Shown piece after piece: positions 1-10,539 of a stretch of 64,000 nucleotides of DNA (the first letter of the stretch is position 1; each line of letters starts with the position of its first letter). Location of the stretch: assembly GCA_948567375.1 (NCBI GenBank), contig OX419760.1, forward strand, positions 23,436,001 through 23,500,000, in the 5' to 3' direction. The notes below the pieces were generated by a model that was not told the DNA's origin, did no database searches, and saw nothing but the letters and a program-made list of their open reading frames with translations. This DNA comes from Lunularia cruciata. Taxonomy: Eukaryota > Streptophyta > Marchantiopsida > Lunulariales > Lunulariaceae. A program made the position numbers and the translations under genes.

Positions 1-50
1 AAAGGCATTTCCGGCCGATGTTCTCACGCACTTCTGATTTCATTCTCCAG

Positions 51-882
51 ATCACAGGTGTACCTTGAGGGGAACATCGAGAGCAGAGTATACAACGACC
101 CGAACAGTGGAGTTGTCAAGCGCATTAGAGAGATTGCCGTCCGTAACAACGGTAAGTTTTTGTCGCAGTTGCATTCTAGTCGGGAGATTTTTCTGTGCAC
201 TGCTGTAAACTCTGATATCTACGTAAGTGTTAACACTCCCAATTGGGGATTTCTAGTAATGCACTATCCATCTGCACTTCACATTCATTTAATGAGGTCT
301 GTATCTCCCGTTCTTCGAACGGCTTCTGCTCTCATATCCTATATCCATCCTAATATCCATCCACGCGGGGAGCTTCCTGAGTTGCTACTCTTTTCGATTT
401 GGACATATCATCTACATTTCATATGCACCCCCGTTCCTCGAACGACTTCTGTCCTCATATTTCCATTATCATGCTTATATTTCATCTACATTTCGTATGC
501 ACTTAGTGGGTTCTGGTCTCCCGTTCTTGGAACGGCCCCTGCTCTCATTTCCTCATATTCATCTCAGAGTATACTAGTGGCAATTCTAACTTTCGCTCTC
601 GGGACATGACTTTCTTAATTGTCGTTCCCGGGTTGAAATCTCCAGGGGTCCGTGTTCATGCGTCCTAGAAGCAAGGTCTTCTTTCTTGTAGCGTCATTCC
701 CTCACTGGTACCTGCTGGGCTCATCCACAAACTAATTTAATTCTGACGTCCCGGTATCTGCAGGACGACTCATGTTTATGGACGGAAGCTTCTCAGGTCC
801 CTCTGCACAACCACCAATCCCGATGCATGTCAGAGATGAACCTTTCCCCATTCCTTCCGACCCCTCAAGCGAAACACTATAG
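51..882 (+). CDS. Mitochondrial single-stranded DNA-binding protein (SSB), last two exons; 5' part lies outside the window
   Basis: Two exons join in frame. Exon 51-151 follows a pyrimidine-rich acceptor (…ttcattctccag) and ends at a strong donor (g|gtaagt). Exon 764-882 follows …tatctgcag and ends at TAG 880-882. The first exon encodes SQVYLEGNIESRVYNDP, followed by VVKRIREIAVRNNG. This matches the OB-fold segment of bacterial and mitochondrial SSB that in E. coli reads SQVYIEGQLRTRKW with TEVVV after it. The second exon continues RLMFMDGSF and then a Pro/Ser-rich tail ending PSSETL, without the acidic DDDIPF tip of bacterial SSB. By family, the protein would bind ssDNA during organelle DNA replication and repair. 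A naive ORF 58-609 reads through the intron and is not real. The family call rests on motif recognition; exon phases (1/1) support the splice model. Confidence 0.72.
152..763 (+). other. Intron of the SSB gene
   Basis: This 612-bp interval starts GTAAGT and ends CTGCAG. It contains several imperfect copies of a 'cccgttcttcgaacggc' type phrase near 306, 427 and 522, a small internal repeat family of unknown meaning. No coding continuation is visible. Confidence 0.65.
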
Positions 883-3351
883 ATTTAGCGAAGAGTACAC
901 TTCATAACCGCTTTCTAGTTTAGATTAGACAAGGAGGACATTTGACGTATTCAGGACGTAGAGATGGTGCTGGTTTGTCATTTAATGATTGAGTCCATCT
1001 GCGATCAAAGAAAGGGGAGTCCCTGCGCTAACAGTGAAACTTCTCCCCTGTTATAGCTCCCAACAAGGAAATCATGAGTAGTCCAACCCCGTGTCACATG
1101 AGACACTATTCTCACGGAGAGAAGGCTCTTATCTTAAGTAGGGAAGGCCAACGATTCGAATTTGAATTTGAAGCGTTGGACAAGAGTCCTATTCAGATTT
1201 TGACAGATAGTTACCGTAATGTACTACTACACGCGATACAGCAATTCAAACGCATTTCCTGAGTACATTTGAGTGAACACGTCTGAAGGCCCGATGTAAC
1301 TTGTAGCGAGTGTCATCTTGTCTAAACCTGTCTACACCAACCCTAATGCAGTCGCCCATGGGTTCTCCCTTTACTTCTAGTATTTCTCAAGTGACTTTGG
1401 ATGGCATACAAGAATTCTTATCCCCTCTGCCTCCACCACCAACATTTGCGTCATCTCTTACCGTCAGCCAATCACCGCGTTTGGAGACTACATTTACTAC
1501 AAACTCACCCTTGCATGCATACAACTAACAGCTACTCTTGCATACACGCACACAAGCACATTCTGGTGCCTTCTATCCTTCACACTTGTGCTATTTACTG
1601 CGAAAGGTGAAATTTTGTCTAAATTGCGCGCGTGGAGCTTTGTCCCGGAAGTCCATGAGAAATATGAGGCTGGTAAAGGGATTTGTTCTACAGAACACGA
1701 TTTGTTACTTCGAATACTTGAGCGGCAAGCGCTCATGTATCTGGGGCTCGAAGAGATACATTTACTCCAGTTGGCTTTCCTCAGACTTTGAAACAGAAGT
1801 CCCTCTGAGCTGCATCAGGAGATCAGGACTTTCCGAAGAATTTCAACGGAATTCAACATCGGGCTCTTTTATACATGTTATCAAGCGCCAAATAAGAAAG
1901 AGAATAAGGGAGATGTCAAACAACCACATCTACTCTACACGGACATTCCTGAATCCTGACACATTATCTAGCGTACGCTACCTGCAAAGGTGGGCTGCAA
2001 CAACAGATGTGATGGGTACAACACGGCTGAAACAGCGCCATATCTGAGCTGGTCATTGTCCCAATCTGTACAAACATTCACCGTTGGGAGTAACTGCTCT
2101 CTATCCAGTCCACCGAAGAAGCCTATACACAGAAGAAAGAGAAGAACCCTCCTCGCATTACCCCTCGGGGCCGACGTTCCTGACATCACCAATATTTCTC
2201 AACGTCCCGTGGATGGGTGCTGACTGCAATAAACTTGTTTTGGGATCAAGTACTCAGAATAACTCCCCGTAAGGTGTGCACAGGCTTTGAAGAGAAGTGA
2301 AGTGCAATGCGGTCACTTGTTGCAAGATAATTCTTTGACACCCGCGAGATGAGTATTCATTCCTCATCAGAGATGACATTTCTGGGACTAATCTCAAGTC
2401 AGAAATCTTACTTCAAGTGTCAATTTTATCTCTCAACAGCTTCCCGCAGTTGCATGTTCCCGCAGTGCACCATCTCAGCATAAATTTTTTGAAACAGGGT
2501 AAGAAAAGGTCTCACCAATGTTACGTCTTCATATCGACACATGCACGAGCGTCAATGCTAGGTTTCTAAACAATTAACTGCCACAGTACGGTGTACCTAC
2601 ACAGAAGAAGTGTTAGAAGGGTTCATTCTTGTCTCCGCCCAAACGTCGCATTCGTATCCCTCGATCTTGTGTGCATCGCCGTCACTTCGGCCTCTTCTGC
2701 CTGATTCACCTATCGTACTCTATCTCAGTCACCTCCAGTTGGGGATCCTTGGCATTATTCTTTCATCATTTGTGTTTGTCTGGGAACATGCTTGTCCGCT
2801 TCGGATCATGTTCATGGCGAAGTGAAATTAGCGTGGCATATAATGTGCCCTCTACGAAAGCCATCACAAGAGCTGAAATGTCCCCAGCTGAGAAGAATAT
2901 TGTACGTAAAGGTGGCTGCAGCCAACTACGGCGGAGGCTCAAACTCCACGGATATCCTGTTTCGTTTGTCGTTGAGCCATCTATCTGTGGAGTTGTTTTG
3001 CTGCTACGAGAAACACTGCCAGGAAAGTGAAGATAAGAAGGCCACAAGACAAACTGGAACGACGTGAGAATTTTGGCAGTAGCTTAGCCTAATTTCTGTG
3101 AGTTGTTTCTGAGGAGACACTGCTGCAGCAAATCGTGCAGAGTGGTGAAAGTAGGCATCGATATAATCTCTGCTCAGTGGGCCTGGACTTCAGTATACTA
3201 CTTAGAGCGAGAAGTTGTCTACAAGTTCACAGAAGTGACGGGATTGAGATAGACAGTGACAGGACGAGGATCACTAGGATCTGGTGGGAAGAAGATTCAA
3301 GCCCCTAATGGCATATTCAAAATAGGGAATTTCAAGGCAAGAGGTTTTCCA
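883..3351. other. Unexplained host DNA between the SSB and SDR genes
   Basis: About 2.5 kb of mixed-composition DNA without retroelement similarity. It should include the SSB 3' UTR and the SDR promoter/5' UTR. Short ORFs exist (62 codons at 1074-1262, 169 codons at 1538-2047, 133 codons at 2629-3030). None shows a recognisable domain, and several overlap in different frames, so I do not call them genes. Spliced UTR or non-coding RNA is possible. Confidence 0.5.
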
Positions 3352-5334
3352 ATGAAGAAGATCTTCGGGAGAAAAGGTCCAACAAGGACACCTTTGTTGA
3401 GGTACAGGACATGTTCACTCTTACAATGCACGGCAGTCATTGGGTCCATCACTTTCTTGCTGTAATCGATTCTTCATCGATCGATGACTTCACTATTGTA
3501 GGATGAGTGAGGATCAGGCACACTTGCATTGGAAATTTGTGGAGAAGAGGAAGAAGACCAAATTGGACCTCATCTGTTTAGTTCCCAATGTTCGGGTCGG
3601 CTCCCAAATACTTTCGCTCTTTACAGCAATCACTCATGGACCATGAGTAGTTGAAGGACTCTAGAGCATTCAGTTCTTCGAATGGCTTGCTCTAGCATAT
3701 TTCAAGAAAATCTTAAATTCCAGCTTAGTATTTACCAGTTTACCCAGATTTGCATTCACGTTATGGTAGGTATTGTCGTTGTGCAGATTAGATGGCAAAG
3801 TGGCAGTGATCACGGGTGCAGCCAGTGGCATAGGTGCAGCAACAGCCAGACTGTTCGTGTCCCAGGGCGCGAAGGTGATTATTGCAGACATCGCGACAGA
3901 GACCGGGAAAAAGATCAGCTCGGAGCTTGGCCCATATGCCCATTTCTACCAGTGCGATGTGACTCAAGAGGCTGATGTTGCCGGAGCGGTCGACTACGCT
4001 ATTGCGACGTGGGGCCGCCTCGATATAATGTTCAACAACGCGGGCATTCAGGGCCCTTTAAGTGGACTCTCGGTCTTAGATGTTAACGAATTCGAGAAAG
4101 TGATGGCCGTTCACGTCAAGGTATGACAAATTATTGCCGTCTCCAATCAATTACAGCTTCTATGCGGTTGCCTCTGTGGATGTGAATGGATTTCGTTAGG
4201 AAAATCGCCCTCCATTGTCTGTGAGAAGAGCCTCAGTGCCACTCAATCTTTTTTTGTTTGAGTCCTCCGAATGGCGACCTGTAAATTAACCAAGGAAGAA
4301 AGAATACGCTGAACTCTGTATTCAGCTGATTGGATGACATGTAGACCGTCTACTCTGATTCAAGTATCGAGAAGCTCAAATTTATTTTAATTATGTGTGA
4401 GTGGACATGGCATTTCCCATCCAGGATTATAATATTGTGTTCCGTTCGTCTTGCACTCAAATCTATCTCCATCTTGGCTACTATGCTGTCCGGTTATGAA
4501 CGGTGAAGAGCGATGAATACATTATGCTGATGTCTGTGTGCGATCTGTATACAGGGTGCAGTGCTGGGAGTGAAGCACGCAGCAAGAGTGATGGCTCCAA
4601 CAGGAAAAGGAGTGATCTTATTCACGGGAAGCACTGCGTCGGAATTGGGAGCATCGGGTCCTCCAATCTACTCAGCAGCGAAAGCGGCAATGATGTCTAT
4701 TGTAAAGTCCTCAGCCGCCGAGCTGAGCAAACACGGCATCCGTGTGAACGCTATCTCTCCCCACATAGTCGCCACTCCCATGAGCCTTGCCAATTTTAAA
4801 CAAGCCATGAAGTTAGACATCACTGTCGAGCAATTTCAAGAGATTTTGACCGCAAGCAGTGAAATCCCAGGATCAGTGCTGTCAGTGGAACAAGTGGCTG
4901 CTGCCGCGGTGTTCCTTGCCAGTGACGATGCCGGATTCATCAGCGGCCATAACCTCGTGCTGGACGGAGGATTTTCTGTGACAAAGCCTTGCGATTTTAC
5001 CAGCTTGAAAGCCTCTTTGAATAGATCGGTTGCAGCGAAGCGAAAAGCGGAAATAGAAGCGAAGAGGAAGTCGGAGAACGAAGTCCAAAATTCCAACTCG
5101 CCGTCTTTGGAGAAGGAGAGGGAGGTGGAAGACAAGCAAAGGGGAATTGAAAGGGAAATAGAAGAGAAAGCCCGGGCCAAGGAGGAAAAGCTAGCGCAGA
5201 AGAAAGAAAGGGAGAAACAGAAGGAGCGTGAGCGAGAGGAGAAGAAGCTCCTCAAGGACGAAAAGGGTCGAGCTAAAGAGGAAAGAGCACGAGAAAAAGA
5301 GGAGAAGAATTCGAAGGAAAGCGAAATCAGTTAG
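3352..5334 (+). CDS. Short-chain dehydrogenase/reductase with a Lys/Glu-rich C-terminal helix (three-exon model)
   Basis: Proposed exons are 3352-3401, 3787-4120 and 4555-5334, giving 387 codons in frame. Exons 2 and 3 are firm: acceptor ttgtgcag before 3787, donor caag|gtatga at 4120/4121, acceptor tatacag before 4555. The classical SDR signature is complete: TGAASGIG (3812-3835) for the dinucleotide, Asp in VIIADI favouring NAD(H), NNAG (4034-4045), catalytic Ser (4630) and YSAAK (4669-4683), with the Ser and Tyr 13 residues apart as usual. The closest plant types are xanthoxin-dehydrogenase/tasselseed2-like SDRs; the substrate is unknown. The SDR core ends near 4990. About 115 residues follow, dominated by E, K and R in a helix-like pattern, which ordinary members of this family (about 260-300 residues) lack. 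Exon 1 is an inference: ATG at 3352, donor gag|gtacag, and phase 2 fits exon 2. Confidence 0.8.
4121..4554 (+). other. Intron 2 of the SDR gene
   Basis: 434 bp from GTATGA to ATACAG. Joining the flanking codons gives VHVK then GAVLGVKHAARVM, the normal continuous SDR sequence, so the intron is well supported. Confidence 0.85.
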
Positions 5335-5710
5335 AAAGCACGCAACGAGCAATAGTCACTGACTGTCTATTTCACGATGTATTTATGTATGTTCCATATA
5401 ATTAACCAGAAGCCAATCTGGTTAGGAACCAGCAAACAACGCATATAACCGATGTATTTTGACAATAGAAATGGAATTCAACAGTTCTAAAGTCTTAGAC
5501 GTTACTTATTTGACAAGGCATCAGCTTGTAGATACATGCTCGCTTCAAGATTGTTTTGTTAACCAGTGGAATCTCTAAAAGCAACACGCTAAGCAAAGTA
5601 CTTAGTTTTGAAAATTGAATGCATTTACGAAGAAAGACCATCAATTGCCATTCATATATGCTATCCTCGATCAATTTGTAAGACATTCTTGTCATAGTTT
5701 TTAGATGGGT
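5335..5710 (+). other. Probable 3' UTR and downstream flank of the SDR gene
   Basis: AT-richer DNA after the TAG stop with no coding potential on the plus strand. The only ORF is a short minus-strand one without domain signatures. Retroelement remnants begin by about 5740-5820. Confidence 0.4.
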
Positions 5711-5719
5711 TTTCAGGGT

Positions 5720-7740
5720 ATAATGAAGTTTACATTCGGTGAGAGTATAGCGATGATATTCCTTTCATAACGATCGTGTCACCTATGTTTATAACAAAAT
5801 GCACTTTGACTTCTGTGATGCACCTAGAACATTTCAACTTTGAAATGATAATAGTTATTTTTAAAGATTACCTTGGGAAATTCATTGAAATTTTCTTAGA
5901 GGATTTTTTGTAATTTTGGCAAAGGGAGAACCACCTTTACTTTCTTCCGCAGACATTTGAGCATTGTCACAATACAGTTTTGTTTCTTGACCTCGTATAC
6001 ACGTTTCTTAGTCATGACCGAAGGGATCCTACTTGGACATCATGTATCAAGAAGAGGAGGCATCGAGATAGCCGTAGAGAAAGTTAAGGTAATTCAAGCA
6101 CTTCAAACCCTGATGAACCTGAGAGAACTTTGTGCTTTCTTAGGACTTGTAGGGTACTACCAAAGATTCATTTCCAACTATGTAGTCCTAGCAGCACACC
6201 TCCCAAAATCGCCAAAGAAGCAAGAGGAGGAGTTTGTTGCACTGAAAACCAAATTAGTGGAAGCCTCTATGATGCAAGCCCTTAATTGTGAAGGAATGCG
6301 GCATGTGTATCATTCCTGCATGTGTATGTGGATACTTCCTCCCGTAGCAATAGGAGTGGTACTCAATCAAAAGGAAGACAACAAGAAGGATTATCCAATA
6401 TATTATGACAATAGGCAATTGTCTAGTTTGGAGCAAAGTTATACAACCATTGAGAGATAGTTTTAGGAATGGTGTTGGACTACAAGGAGTTTCATCACTA
6501 CTTGTTAGGGTACAAATTTGTATCCATATAGATCATTATGCATCATAACACCTAGTGAAGAAGGTAGATTTGTCCAAAAAAATTGCAAGGTGGATACTTC
6601 TCTTGCAAGAATTCATCTACACTATGTAGATAAGAAAGTGAGTTCACCACAAGAATGTAGATTTCTCCTCTGAGCTAAGGACCAAAGATCAACCCAAAGA
6701 CCTGAATGATGACCCGTATGAAGACCTGTATCAATGGTGAGAAGAAGTTATTCAGCAAGAGTATAAGCACCTTTGCACCTTGTAGTATCTCAAAAGGGAC
6801 AGATCTTGAGTAGAGAACAATATTCATTCACAAGATGGGTCTGTACCAATTGAAGGGTAGCATCTTCTTTAGGATGGGTTCTGAGGAGGTTATTTAGCAT
6901 TGTTTGGAATCATCCAGTTGGAGTGTTACACTCCTTATATATGGAAGCTTTGGGAGGACATTATGCATGGAGGAAGACAATAAAGAAGATTTTAGCAACA
7001 TTCTATTGATGACTTACCATTAACAAGGATGTATATGAGTACACTAAAAGATATGATGCTTACCAAGAAACCGGAGGACCCACTCCTTTGACTCAAAGGG
7101 ACTTGAGACCAATTTGACGTTTAGCACCATTCAAGAAATGGTGAATAGATTTCATCGGACCAATCTAACCTGCTACAAAGACCATTCAAAGAGGTACACT
7201 CTAGTTGCCACAAAGATGGTGGAGGTAGAATTTACTTGGAGAGATGATGTTGAAACTATCATAAAATTTTTCTTCCATAATGTCATATCTTGTTATGGAT
7301 GTCCATTAGAATTGATTAAGGGTAGAGGAGTGCACTTCTTGAATAACTTAGTTGAGGTTCTCACAAAATATTTTTAGATTAAGCATCAAAAGACTACTCC
7401 TTACAACCCAAAGGCAAATGGCCTACTAGGGAGAAGTTTAACAATTCTTTGCAAGATCTTGAATAAGATGATTGTCAATTATGCAGATGATTGGGATAAA
7501 AAGTTACCACATGCTTTGTGGGCCTACCAAACAACTAAAAAGACCAAAACATAGCAAAATAGATGGGACCATACAAAGTAGTGCAAGTGTATGACAAGAG
7601 ATCCCTACAAATTGATCTGGAAGGGAATTTGTTTTCCACCCAAGTAAATGGCTGGCGTGTATGAAAAGACAAGAATCCTTGTGTTTGTGGAGGTGCTCAA
7701 ATTTGAGGAAGGGTATGTGATGCACATATTTCTACAAAAT
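5720..7740 (+). mobile_element. Decayed Ty3/gypsy pol fragment (element G)
   Basis: Plus-strand translation, in several frames and with many stops, follows the gypsy pol order. Near 5815-5915 there is a degenerate RT segment around FCDAPRTFQL. At 6015-6460 comes the RT tail and RNase H (GILLGHHVS, FLGLVGYYQRFIS, VAIGVVLNQ, SSLEQSYTTIER). Integrase follows at about 7000-7560 (RYTLVATKMVEVE, CPLELIKGRGVHF, HALWAYQTTKKT). No LTRs were found. It is dead and older than elements A-C. The HALWAYQTT style is nearer the Tat/Athila-like element A than the chromoviruses. Confidence 0.75.
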
Positions 7741-9780
7741 TTGTTTTTGAAGATTAATTTCTCTCTTTCCTACGAGGAGATTGTGGAATAATTGTTTGTT
7801 TAAGAAGGACAATATCTTAAGTTGAGTTTTCTTTGGAGTTGTGTTTGTACATGGAATGAGTATGAAGCTAAAGGCACTTTGAAGGAAGAATACTAATAGA
7901 GTCTAGTCTAAAGAGTGGTAAAAGGCAAAGAACTCAAATGAAAAGGACCTTGGGACCCAAAGATTTACACCAATTTCAAGCACCACCACCTGAATAAAGA
8001 AATTACTAACAAAGCAAGTTTGCATTCAATGAAGTGCTTGTATGTGTAGAGAGTAACTACTCACCCACTAGCTGAATAACTTTGGCTATAAAATCAATTG
8101 CACTTGGAGTAATTTCATTTCTATTAGCAATTTTAGTCTCAAAGCCAAAGAGTGAGTAGCAATCCATACATTTGTAGTTCTTTGCAATTTGACACCATCC
8201 ATTGTAGTTTTTTGTTGTCAACCTTTGCACCCAATAAGCAACATGTTGCTTGCACCAAAACCCATGAGGAAGATCAATGAAGCAATCCTTCATGCTTTAA
8301 TGGTGAATAAATGGGCAGTTTATTATAGGAGTGACCTGATACAGAGCAAGCACCTTTCTTTCTTGTTCTAGAATTGCGAGTTGAGTTATTGAGTTAAGTG
8401 ATTGTACCTCATCCATGAGATGAAAGGAAGAAAGGTTAAGATGATAGTTGATCTAAAAGGGAAATTTTTTGCATGGACTGAAGAGAATTTGAGGTATGTT
8501 CCCGGTGTGAAGGTAGGTACATTCAAAGGCATGAATTTGGATATGAAGTTTGGGCCCACTACTAACACAAAGCTAGGTGGCCAAATCACTACCTCCTTTG
8601 GAGAGAAGAGATCTACTAAAAATGGATTGAAAGTGTGTAGTTACAAGGATCTATCATGAAAAGAAGTTGTCAAAGCAAGAATTAAACTCTTTTGACCAAA
8701 GAGTACAACCTACCTCAATAGCAACCAGATGGTCTTCAAATATTGTACCAAGAAGAGCCAATAAATTGGGCAAATATGTTCTACTTCCAAGAAAGGAGCA
8801 TGTGTAAGGAGTTTGAGGAAGATAGTGGAGCAAATTACCTATCCTCCTTTGCAATACAGTTCTATATGGGGCTAAATTTATTGACAAAGGAGGAGCACAC
8901 AAATTTTTTGAGCCACTTCCATCCAACAAAGTATTTCAAATTGCAATCAAAGAGGAAGTTGATTATCAAGAACTATTGGGAGGCAAATGAAAAATAACAA
9001 AAGGGAATTTTTGCCAAGATTAAGATCAAGAAGAAGAATATAGCTCCATCAAGGCCTCAAAATCTAGCCAAGAAGGAATCCCCAAGTCATAGATGTATCT
9101 TTGGAGGAAGAGGTAAAAGAATCCAAAGATGAAGATCAAGAAGACAAATAAGACTTGTTTACCTTGCAAAGTTCAACTTTTGAGTCTAAAGACAAAGAGC
9201 AATATGAGGATGTGAAATCTGCACCATAGGAGGAAGAGCAAGGTGCAAAGATAAAGACCAATGCAAAGAAGAGCAAGAATAGCCCAAAGGACCCCTTAGC
9301 CCTAACAAAGAAGAGGAGGCCCACAAATAAGAGAAGGAGGTGGTTGATGGGAGATAAGTATAAGAACTTTGGAATACATGACAACACAAAGCCTAAGGAC
9401 CACATCAAGAAGTGGAAGAGAAAGTAGATGTGAAAGAAGAAGGTGAAGACTCTTTGAGTGTAATGCACACCAAAGTAAGGAGAGAGGTAGCCCAAAAATA
9501 TAGAGTAGCAATCAAGGAAGATTCTAATTTCATAATCCACTTGGGAGGTATGGCCTTGCAAATGATAGATCTCATTTGCTATAATACCATGAAGTCTACC
9601 CCAATGTAGTCAATTACACCATGTTGATCTAAAGACTACATAAGGTAATCTATAGCCAAGAATGAAAAGTAAGATAGATGGAAGGAAGAGTTGGAAAAGG
9701 GCAAGAACCTATAAAAGGAGGAGGTAAGGAAGGTGTATGCCATTGTGTAGGAAAACTACACAGTGACAAGGAAAAGCAAT
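7741..9780. other. Decayed repeat with unidentified ORF pieces
   Basis: Follows the integrase remnant of G. Plus-strand ORFs at 8402-8659 (85 codons), 8743-8997 (84 codons, NWANMFYFQ) and a Lys/Glu-rich stretch at 9000-9440 broken by stops may be one former reading frame. I recognise no domain. It could be an extra 3' ORF of G, or a separate mobile element. AT richness and the density of stops show decay. Confidence 0.3.
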
Positions 9781-9904
9781 TCACTTGCACAAAGTAGTCC
9801 AAACGTCTTTGTAGTTGTAAACATTTATAGATATAATCTTTGGAGTAGTAAGTCCAGAGGACACAAAATTATAAGATGTCTTTGGAGAAGAATTGATACC
9901 TTTT

Positions 9905-10539
9905 TGTAATACTCCGGGGATAAGAGAACTCTCCAAGAGAGATGCAAGAGAGAAAACACAAGTTTCATACTCAATACTCTGATGCCCCAAAGGAGCACCT
10001 ATTACCCCAAAGGAGCATCTCTTTATTATATAGCAAAGAGGATCCTCTCAAAGGAAGCTCCACCCTTGGATCAAATGTATGGATTGGTGACCTGTTAGCA
10101 AGTGCCATCCTTGGATTAGTTGTTTGGATGGGTGACATGTGAATCCTTGTCCCATCTAGCTGGTCAAATGGGTTTGACCAAAGGGGATCTTTAGAGAATC
10201 TTCCTTTAGGGAGCTCAAAATCACATGGGAGAGGTACTGTTGGAAAGCTCTTGATGAGACAACTAAGAGGGGAGGGGGATGGGGATGGGGAGAAGGAAAG
10301 CCTTTAATCCTTGAGGGAGAGAAGGAATCATTTCATTTTTGAGGCTTAATTCATCCGTTTAGGCTTCCAAAATTAGCTCTAAAGTTTTCAGGCTATTTTT
10401 GACTTTTGCCCTATTAATAGAGGTATTATTTTGGTGATACCTCTGTCTGATCTTCCTAGCCCATTTTACAAAAAATCATTCTAGATGTTACCAAGCCAAT
10501 TTTCATCTCCAAATAATATGTCTAGCTACTTGTATTATA
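9905..10539 (-). repeat. 3' LTR of chromovirus F
   Basis: 635 bp, starting TGTAATACTCC and ending TGTATTATA on the plus strand. It matches 15582-16188 over its length with many substitutions and small indels, so the insertion is old. The left flank (CTTTT, 9900-9904) resembles but does not equal the right flank (CTTGC, 16189-16193), consistent with a decayed TSD. Confidence 0.85.

Noticed and set aside
58-609. 183-residue ORF at the left edge
   Set aside because: Only its first third is coding; the rest reads through a GT-AG intron.
4836-5255. 139-codon minus-strand Ser/Phe/Leu-rich ORF
   Set aside because: Antisense shadow of the Lys/Glu-rich SDR tail; low-complexity and no homology pattern.
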